Assembly (NCBI GenBank): GCA_045604985.1
Contig: JAZUPD010000050.1
Coordinates: 1 to 12,593, forward strand
Length of the DNA: 12,593 nt
Reading direction: 5' to 3'
DNA from: SIG710 sp045604985
GTDB taxonomy: Bacteria; Bacillota; Clostridia; Oscillospirales; CAG-272
The translations under genes were made by a program, and so were the position numbers. The notes under the pieces were generated by a model that ran no database searches, was not told where the DNA came from, and saw only the letters and a program-made list of their open reading frames with translations. Shown in pieces: positions 7,962 through 12,593 of this stretch (positions within the stretch are counted from its first letter, which is position 1; each line of letters opens with the position of its first letter).

Positions 7962-9143
7962 TTATGCAAGCTCTGCACGAAGAGCATCAGCAAGATCTGT
8001 TTTTTCCCAAAGAACGTCCAGATCCTCTCTGCCCATATGACCATACGCCGCAGTATTACGGTAGATCGGACGGCGAAGATCAAATTTTTTGATAATTGCC
8101 GCAGGGCGGAGGTCGATCAATTTCTGAACTGCCTCGGAAATTTTATTTTCATCTGCCTTTGCAGTGCCAAAGGTGTCTATCATAACAGAAACCGGCTTTG
8201 CAACGCCGATAGCGTATGCTATCTGAACCTCGCACTTATCTGCAAGTCCCGCTGCGACCACATTCTTTGCGATATATCTTGCTGCATAGGATGCGCTTCT
8301 GTCCACCTTTGTGGGGTCTTTGCCCGAGAAAGCTCCGCCGCCGTGACGGGAATATCCACCGTAGGTATCAACGATTATCTTTCTGCCTGTAAGACCGCTA
8401 TCTCCCATAGGTCCGCCAACAACAAAGCGTCCTGTGGGATTTACAAGTATTTTTGTATCCTTATTCATCATATCAGAGGGAATAATAGGCTCGATAACGT
8501 GCTTTATAACATCTGCTCTTATCTGCTCAAGAGTTACGCTATCGCTATGCTGTGAGGAAACCACAACTGTATCAACACGGGTGGGCTTATCGTCAACGTA
8601 TTCGATGGTGACCTGAGTTTTTCCGTCGGGACGGAGATAATCGAGTGTGCCGTTCTTTCTCACGTCTGTAAGTCTTTTTGCGAGCTTATGAGCCAAGGAA
8701 ATAGGCAGAGGCATAAGCTCAGGAGTTTCGTTACAAGCATAACCGAACATAAGTCCCTGGTCGCCGGCGCCTGTATCAAATTCATCAGCGATCTCACCAT
8801 TCTTTGCTTCAAGAGATTTATCAACTCCCATAGCGATATCGGGAGACTGCTTATGTATTGAGCTGATAACACTGCAGCTATCACAGTCGAAGCCGTATTT
8901 TGCTCTGTCATAGCCGATCTCTCGAACTGTTTCACGAACGATCTCCTGAACATCAATGGATGCGCTTGTTGTTATTTCTCCCATAACCATAACAAGACCG
9001 GTGGTAACGCAGGTCTCGCAAGCCACACGGCTCATGGGGTCCTGTGCAAGAATTGCATCAAGCACAGAATCTGAAATTTTGTCACAGATTTTATCGGGAT
9101 GCCCCTCTGTAACAGATTCGGAAGTGAAAAGTACCTTTTTCAT
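7962..9143 (-). CDS. metK: S-adenosylmethionine synthetase (methionine adenosyltransferase)
   Basis: MetK joins ATP and methionine to make SAM, releasing phosphate and pyrophosphate, in the cytoplasm. The 393-residue length is normal. Signatures seen: GHPDK (14-18), GAGDQGLMFGYA (125-136, the ATP/methionine loop hexapeptide), GGPMGDSGLTGRK (243-255), and the phosphate-binding HGGGAFSGKDPTKVDRS (267-283). The C-terminal YGHMGREDLDVLWEKTD is also typical. The ATG at 9143 follows an AAAGGA Shine-Dalgarno by seven bases. The gene has its own promoter and a SAM-I riboswitch with terminator, so it is repressed by its product. It stands alone, with a hairpin and a repeat after it and an unrelated membrane protein gene before it. 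Confidence 0.98.
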   Translation of the reverse strand: MKKVLFTSESVTEGHPDKICDKISDSVLDAILAQDPMSRVACETCVTTGLVMVMGEITTSASIDVQEIVRETVREIGYDRAKYGFDCDSCSVISSIHKQSPDIAMGVDKSLEAKNGEIADEFDTGAGDQGLMFGYACNETPELMPLPISLAHKLAKRLTDVRKNGTLDYLRPDGKTQVTIEYVDDKPTRVDTVVVSSQHSDSVTLEQIRADVIKHVIEPIIPSDMMNKDTKILVNPTGRFVVGGPMGDSGLTGRKIIVDTYGGYSRHGGGAFSGKDPTKVDRSASYAARYIAKNVVAAGLADKCEVQIAYAIGVAKPVSVMIDTFGTAKADENKISEAVQKLIDLRPAAIIKKFDLRRPIYRNTAAYGHMGREDLDVLWEKTDLADALRAELA

Positions 9144-9170
9144 TTTTTGATCCTTTCTTTGATCCGATCC

Positions 9171-9200
9171 AAAAGAAACTCCCTCGGCGCACCGAGGGAG
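9171..9200 (-). terminator. Riboswitch expression-platform terminator of metK
   Basis: On the minus strand, CTCCCTCGG and CCGAGGGAG form a perfect 9-bp stem (9179-9200) with a 4-nt loop, followed by UUUCUUUU. It lies between the SAM-I aptamer and the metK Shine-Dalgarno. Its 5' arm can instead pair through CUCGG (9192-9196) with CCGAG (9234-9238) at the 3' side of the aptamer, a plausible antiterminator that would compete with P1. Confidence 0.9.
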
Positions 9201-9226
9201 AATAAATCATTTTTATTTACTCATTA

Positions 9227-9307
9227 CTCATCTCTCGGGATTTAGCACCTTGCATAAAGTAGGTTGCCGGGCTTCACAGGGCCAGTCCCTCCGCCGCTCT
9301 TGATAAG
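9227..9307 (-). promoter_or_regulatory. SAM-I (S-box) riboswitch aptamer in the metK leader
   Basis: The minus strand reads CUUAUCAAGAGCGG, then GGAGGGACUGGCCC, UGUGAAGCCCGGCAACC, GGUGCUAAAUCC and GAGAGAUGAG, which are the conserved blocks of the S-box in the right order. P1 pairs CUUAUC (9302-9307) with GAUGAG (9227-9232). At about 81 nt the aptamer is compact, with short P3 and P4 stems. SAM binding should stabilise P1, free the terminator at 9179-9200 and shut off metK. Confidence 0.96.
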
Positions 9308-9334
9308 ATCAGATCAGTTATACTTATTTTTTAC

Positions 9335-9363
9335 ATTATACTACATTTTTTGTTTTTTTGCAA
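9335..9363 (-). promoter_or_regulatory. Sigma-A-type promoter of metK
   Basis: On the minus strand, TTGCAA (9358-9363) and a perfect TATAAT (9335-9340) are separated by exactly 17 bases. The start point would fall near 9328, about 20 nt before the SAM-I aptamer. No terminator is visible between the PF06695-type gene (stop at 9384) and this promoter, so some readthrough into the leader is possible. Confidence 0.88.
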
Positions 9364-9383
9364 TAGTTTTTTTAATTTTTTTA

Positions 9384-9881
9384 TCAGGAAAAAAATTCTA
9401 TTGCACCGGCAACTCCAAATGAAACAACGCTCATGATCACGCCTGCTGACATAACACCAATACCAATCCATAGTAGGGCTTTCCAGAATTTCATCTTCAT
9501 AAGTGCTGCAATAAGAGAACCTGTCCAAGCACCCGTACCCGGAAGCGGTACAGCAACGAGCAAAAATAGTCCAACATAAGCATATTTTTCGATCGTTCCC
9601 TTATGCTTTTCTGCTTTTGCTTCAATCCAAAGAGCTATTCTGCGAAGTCCCTTGATCTTTTTCATAAAATCAAGCACACTTCGGATAAGAAGAAGGATAA
9701 AAGGAACGGGAAGCATATTTCCAAGTACACTTAGCACATAAGTGAGAATGAGGTTCATACCAAGTCCAGCACCAAGAGGAATTGCACCTCGAAGCTCGAT
9801 TATCGGTATCATAGAGCAGACAAAAACACAAAGCTCCTTGCCAAGAGTATCAAATAAAAAACTTTCTATTGCTTCTACCAT
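9384..9881 (-). CDS. Small integral membrane protein, COG2426/PF06695 family ('putative small multi-drug export protein')
   Basis: This 165-residue protein has several hydrophobic segments and the two signature motifs of the family: PIIELRGAIPLG (26-37) and PLPGTGAWTGSLIAAL (112-127), each a conserved charged/Gly-Pro re-entrant-like loop. The family name 'small multi-drug export' is historical and weakly supported. The loop pattern resembles DedA/VTT-type membrane proteins, so a lipid or ion transport role is also possible. The start at 9881 follows ribU by 12 nt, with GAGG in that gap as Shine-Dalgarno, so it is probably co-transcribed with ribU behind the FMN riboswitch. No terminator is visible after its stop; the metK promoter begins about 20 nt later. 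Confidence 0.85.
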   Translation of the reverse strand: MVEAIESFLFDTLGKELCVFVCSMIPIIELRGAIPLGAGLGMNLILTYVLSVLGNMLPVPFILLLIRSVLDFMKKIKGLRRIALWIEAKAEKHKGTIEKYAYVGLFLLVAVPLPGTGAWTGSLIAALMKMKFWKALLWIGIGVMSAGVIMSVVSFGVAGAIEFFS

Positions 9882-9893
9882 CAGTTTACCTCA

Positions 9894-10481
9894 TTAAATG
9901 TGCAATATTTTGGAAACTCTCTTATAAAGAAGAAGAGTTACTGCAGAGCAAGCCACACTTTTTATAAGATTAAATGGCATAACCGCAAAAATTATAAGAG
10001 TTTTAAGGTCGCTTATCGAAGCATTAACAGCAGTTCCCATGGCAACGATATTTTCAAGAGGAAGATGATAAAGCTTCGAAAAAGCGGGAACAAGAACGAA
10101 ATAATTCATAGCCGCACCAACAAGTACAAGACTTAAAGCTCCGACAGCAAGTCCTAATAGTGCGCTTTTTAGAGATTTTCTATGTTTATATATCAATGCC
10201 GCAGGAAGCACGAAGGCGCATCCCGTAACAAAATTTGCAAATTCACCGACAAAAGCTGTCGTAGTTCCGTCCATAAGTAAATTCAGCAGATTTTTCAGCA
10301 GCTCAATTATCACACCTGCAAAAGGTCCAAGCGCAAAACTGCCAATAAGTATCGGTATTTCGCTAAAATCGAGCTTATAAAATGGCGGAGCAAACCAAAG
10401 TGGCAATTCAAATAGCATCAAAACCGCCGCAACTGCACTGAGTATCCCGATCTTAACAATATATTTTAAATTTTTATTCAT
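9894..10481 (-). CDS. ribU: ECF transporter substrate-binding subunit for riboflavin (RibU)
   Basis: RibU is the membrane S component that binds riboflavin and works with the shared EcfA/EcfA'/EcfT module, which is not encoded here. The 195-residue product has about six hydrophobic helices and RibU-type sequence: YKLDFSEIPILIGSFALGP (35-53), KNLLNLLMDGTTTAFVGEFA (63-82), and MNYFVLVPAF (125-134). The upstream FMN riboswitch independently supports the flavin assignment. I place the start at ATG 10481, five bases after AGAGG (10487-10491). An in-frame ATG at 10499 lies in the conserved GGAUG end of the riboswitch, upstream of that Shine-Dalgarno, and would add six residues (MKKEVN) with no family support. 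Confidence 0.94.
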   Translation of the reverse strand: MNKNLKYIVKIGILSAVAAVLMLFELPLWFAPPFYKLDFSEIPILIGSFALGPFAGVIIELLKNLLNLLMDGTTTAFVGEFANFVTGCAFVLPAALIYKHRKSLKSALLGLAVGALSLVLVGAAMNYFVLVPAFSKLYHLPLENIVAMGTAVNASISDLKTLIIFAVMPFNLIKSVACSAVTLLLYKRVSKILHI

Positions 10482-10484
10482 ATT

Positions 10485-10772
10485 AACCTCTTTTTTCATC
10501 CGGACTTGGAAAAATTTGCTTAAATATTTTCTCAGAATCCCTTGCTTTGCAAGTTATTCGTCAACAATTTTTCGTTTGCAAAAATTTTCGATTCCGAAAC
10601 AACTTGCAAAGCAAGTTGTTTGTACGGCAAATTTTTGCCTGCAAAAATTTTCCGTTTACCGTCGGCACAGGAGTCACACCTGTTCGGCGCATTTTGCGTT
10701 TGCGGGCTTGTATCGGCACTTTTTCTTACCAAAATTCACCGCCGGTAAGGATTTTCACCTTTCTCAAAGATT
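10485..10772 (-). promoter_or_regulatory. FMN riboswitch (RFN element) with expanded P6, controlling ribU
   Basis: Conserved RFN blocks appear on the minus strand in order: AGGUGAAAAUCC then UUACCGGCGG (10739-10760), AGCCCGC (10702-10708), GGUGUGACUCCUGUGCCGAC (10661-10680), and GUCCGGAUG (10497-10505). P1 can form between AAUCUUU (10766-10772) and AGAGGUU (10485-10491). The second strand contains the ribU Shine-Dalgarno, so FMN binding would directly hide it; no separate terminator is seen between aptamer and gene. The span of about 288 nt is roughly twice the usual size because about 155 nt separate the two P6 strands. Possible -10 boxes are TATGAT (10776-10781) and TATTAT (10788-10793), neither with a good -35. 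Confidence 0.94.
10506..10660 (-). repeat. Hairpin-rich duplicated insertion in the P6 loop of the FMN riboswitch
   Basis: Between the P6 strands GAC (10661-10663) and GUC (10503-10505), where most FMN aptamers have only a few bases, lie 155 bases. The outer part can pair: GGAAAAUUUUUGC (10641-10653) with GCAAAUUUUUCC (10508-10519). Inside is a perfect 11-bp hairpin (10597-10607 with 10611-10621, 3-nt loop) and a 5-bp hairpin (10541-10545 with 10549-10553). The inner sequence is two diverged copies of a roughly 60-nt unit (about 10591-10654 and 10531-10590), each with GAAAATTTTTGCA at the start and ACTTGC/GCAAG near the end. Confidence 0.85.
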
Positions 10773-10796
10773 ATGATCATATTTTTTATAATATTC

Positions 10797-10838
10797 GGAA
10801 ACGCCGAGGCGTTATACCATCTCGGCGTTTCCTTTTTT
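10797..10838. terminator. 12-bp perfect hairpin between tuf and the FMN riboswitch
   Basis: GGAAACGCCGAG (10797-10808) and CTCGGCGTTTCC (10821-10832) form a perfect 12-bp stem with a 12-nt loop. It sits about 30 nt after the tuf stop and is the only candidate tuf terminator. A T6 run follows the stem on the plus strand (10833-10838), whereas on the tuf strand the stem is preceded by A6 and followed by GAATATTATAAAAAA. The U-run is therefore oriented for plus-strand (antisense) transcription, and termination of tuf would be non-canonical. Confidence 0.7.
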
Positions 10839-10869
10839 ATGGCTTTTTAAGTTATTTTATAACCTAAAA

Positions 10870-12075
10870 TTATTCGTTGATCTTGGAAACAACGCCGGAA
10901 CCAACGGTTCTACCACCCTCACGGATAGCGAAACGGAGACCTTCCTCGATAGCGATAGGTGTGATAAGCTCAACGCTCATAACAACGTTATCACCGGGAC
11001 GGCACATCTCAACGTCAGCGGGAAGACCGATAACGCCTGTAACGTCGGTTGTTCTGAAGTAGAACTGAGGTCTGTAACCAGCGAAGAAGGGCTTTGAACG
11101 ACCGCCTTCCTTCTCGGTAAGAACGTAAACCTGACCATCAAACTTTGTGTGGGGGTTAACGGAACCGGGCTTGCAGAGAACCTGTCCACGCTCGATCTCG
11201 TCCTTAGCTACACCACGGAGAAGAAGACCAACGTTATCGCCTGCTTCTGCCTGGTCAAGGAGCTTGTGGAACATCTCGACACCTGTAACGGTTGTCTGTC
11301 TTCTCTCCTCGGTAAGACCGATAAGCTCAACTACATCATTAACCTTGATCGTACCACGCTCTACACGACCTGTAGCAACTGTACCACGGCCGGAGATGGA
11401 GAATACGTCCTCGACAGGAAGGAGGAAGTCAAGGTCAGCCTTACGCTCGGGAGTAGGAATGTAAGAGTCAACATTTGACATGAGTTCAAGGATAGGAGCA
11501 TACTCGGGAGAAGAGAGATCTGTGCTTGTAGACTCAAGAGCGTCACGAGCAGAACCGCGGATGATCGGAATATCGTCACCGGGGAACTCATAGGAAGAAA
11601 GAAGATCACGGATCTCCATCTCAACGAGATCGAGAAGCTCATCATCGTCAACAAGGTCAGTCTTGTTCATGAATACAACGATTGCAGGAACACCAACCTG
11701 ACGAGCGAGAAGAACGTGTTCACGTGTCTGCTGAAGAGGTCCGTCTGTACCTGCAACAACGAGGATAGCGCCGTCCATCTGAGCAGCACCTGTGATCATG
11801 TTCTTAACGTAGTCGGCGTGGCCGGGGCAGTCAACGTGAGCGTAGTGACGGTTCTCAGTCTCATACTCAACGTGACGAGTGTTAATTGTGATACCTCTTG
11901 CTCTCTCCTCGGGAGCGTTGTCGATCTGGTCATATGCCAAGAACTCAACGTTACCAGCTGTGAGAGAAAGTGTCTTTGTGATAGCTGCTGTAAGAGTTGT
12001 CTTACCGTGGTCAACGTGACCGATAGTACCAATGTTTACATGGGGTTTCGTTCTTTCGAATTTTTCCTTAGCCAT
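10870..12075 (-). CDS. tuf: Elongation factor Tu
   Basis: EF-Tu is the GTPase that delivers aminoacyl-tRNA to the ribosome. The 401-residue protein is complete: G1 GHVDHGKT (19-26), switch I RGIT (60-63), G3 DCPGHAD (82-88), G4 NKTD (137-140), G5 GSA (174-176), then domain II (SISGRGTVATGRVERGTI) and domain III (YRPQFYFRTTDVTG). A few positions differ from the usual family sequence: NKTD instead of NKCD, GPLQQTREH instead of GPMPQTREH, and GGRSKPFF instead of GGRHxPFF. The ATG at 12075 follows a perfect AGGAGG (12084-12089) by eight bases. It lies 50 nt after fusA in the usual str order. Neighbouring reading frames on both strands are open over long stretches because of biased codon use. Confidence 0.98.
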   Translation of the reverse strand: MAKEKFERTKPHVNIGTIGHVDHGKTTLTAAITKTLSLTAGNVEFLAYDQIDNAPEERARGITINTRHVEYETENRHYAHVDCPGHADYVKNMITGAAQMDGAILVVAGTDGPLQQTREHVLLARQVGVPAIVVFMNKTDLVDDDELLDLVEMEIRDLLSSYEFPGDDIPIIRGSARDALESTSTDLSSPEYAPILELMSNVDSYIPTPERKADLDFLLPVEDVFSISGRGTVATGRVERGTIKVNDVVELIGLTEERRQTTVTGVEMFHKLLDQAEAGDNVGLLLRGVAKDEIERGQVLCKPGSVNPHTKFDGQVYVLTEKEGGRSKPFFAGYRPQFYFRTTDVTGVIGLPADVEMCRPGDNVVMSVELITPIAIEEGLRFAIREGGRTVGSGVVSKINE

Positions 12076-12125
12076 TGCTAAATCCTCCTAAAATTATATA
12101 TTATTTTTATTTTTGCAAATAGAAA

Positions 12126-12593
12126 TTACTTCTTTGCACGTGCTGTGATAATAGACTCCTGAATGGACTTAGGCACTTCTGCGAAGTGGCTGGGTTCCAT
12201 GGAGTACTGCGCACGTCCCTGAGACTTAGAACGAAGGTCGGTTGCATAACCGAACATTTCGGAAAGCGGAACATGAGCGAGGACTTCTGTTACACCTGTA
12301 CCGGGCTCCATCGACTGAATAGAACCGCGGCGGGAGTTGAAGTCACCGATGATATCACCGAGATAGTCATCGGGGGTAATGGTAACGACCTTAACGATTG
12401 GCTCTGTGAGCACGGGATCAGCAAGCTTCATAGCCTCCTTGAACGCCATAGAACCGGCAATCTTAAACGCCATTTCGGACGAGTCGACTTCGTGATAAGA
12501 ACCGTCGTAAAGTGTAACCTTAACGTCAACAACGTTATAGCCTGCAAGAACACCGTTCTGCATCGCTCCCTGGATACCCTGGTTAACTGGCTC
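12126..12593 (-). CDS. fusA: Elongation factor G, C-terminal fragment (cut by window edge)
   Basis: The frame is open from the right window edge to a stop at 12126 and gives the last 156 residues of EF-G, the translocation GTPase. Domain IV is represented by VKVTLYDGSYHEVDSSEMAF and IAGSMAFKEA. Domain V is represented by EPIVKVVTITPDDYLGDII, DFNSRRGSIQSME and the C-terminal PLSEMFGYATDLRSKSQGRA block. These match translational EF-G rather than TetM-type paralogues as far as can be seen. The GTPase domain lies outside the window. tuf follows 50 nt downstream, the conserved fusA-tuf order. Confidence 0.97.
   Translation of the reverse strand, partial: EPVNQGIQGAMQNGVLAGYNVVDVKVTLYDGSYHEVDSSEMAFKIAGSMAFKEAMKLADPVLTEPIVKVVTITPDDYLGDIIGDFNSRRGSIQSMEPGTGVTEVLAHVPLSEMFGYATDLRSKSQGRAQYSMEPSHFAEVPKSIQESIITARAKK

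Noticed and set aside
10531..10654. Possible CRISPR-like array in the repeated units before ribU
   Set aside because: There are only two diverged copies without distinct spacers, and they lie inside the P6 loop of a riboswitch.
10516..10867. Several overlapping plus- and minus-strand open frames between ribU and tuf
   Set aside because: They overlap the FMN riboswitch core and the palindromic insert, and their low-complexity products come from the repeats.
11147..12081. Long plus-strand and out-of-frame minus-strand reading frames within tuf
   Set aside because: They are by-products of the biased codon use of tuf; the products are Ser/Thr/Leu-rich and match nothing.
12093..12118. Apparent tuf promoter (TTGCAA and TATAAT) in the fusA-tuf gap
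   Set aside because: The spacer is 14 nt, and the start point would fall in the AGGAGG Shine-Dalgarno, leaving no usable leader.
1..12593. tRNA, rRNA, transposase, phage or toxin-antitoxin genes
   Set aside because: I looked for these on both strands and saw no sequence that supports any of them.

Overview
The window looks like chromosomal DNA from a low-to-moderate GC Gram-positive anaerobe of the Clostridia (Firmicutes). Three things point there: strong AGGAGG-type ribosome binding sites, an S-box (SAM-I) leader on metK with a classical terminator, and an FMN-riboswitch-controlled ECF riboflavin transporter subunit (RibU). Gut-type Clostridia would fit the short palindromic intergenic repeats, but the sequence alone does not fix the genus. 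Every gene I can support lies on the minus strand, so transcription runs from high to low coordinates. The plus-strand reading frames are shadows.

Right part (12593 to about 10800): the C-terminal end of elongation factor G (fusA, cut by the window edge), then tuf (EF-Tu), the end of a str-type translation operon, then a 12-bp perfect hairpin. Next come an FMN riboswitch, ribU and a small PF06695-type membrane protein, 12 nt apart. The riboswitch is unusual. Its P6 element carries about 150 nt of hairpin-rich, internally duplicated sequence, and the 3' strand of its P1 helix contains the ribU Shine-Dalgarno, which suggests translational control.

Middle (about 9363 to 7912): a clear -35/-10 promoter, a compact SAM-I riboswitch, an intrinsic terminator, metK, and a hairpin after metK. 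Then comes a roughly 210-bp intergenic segment bounded by perfect 12-bp inverted repeats and filled with GC-rich palindromes, resembling a MITE-like repeat.

Left part (7675 to 1): six tightly packed genes with gaps of 22, 18, -11, 17 and 1 nt and no visible terminator. In order they are recD2 (helicase), a GT2 glycosyltransferase fused to a GtrA membrane domain, a membrane-anchored phosphodiester glycosidase (NAGPA domain), an unrecognised membrane-anchored protein whose start overlaps it, a PAP2 phosphatase and a CapA-family lipoprotein cut by the left edge. The last five together suggest an envelope job: a lipid-linked sugar donor, cleavage or editing of a sugar-phosphate polymer, lipid (pyro)phosphate recycling and a surface phosphoesterase-like lipoprotein. 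That joint role is inference from domains and gene packing.

Most of the window is recognisable housekeeping. The parts least explained by known families are the insertion in the FMN aptamer, the overlapping NAGPA/unknown gene pair, and the palindromic intergenic repeat.
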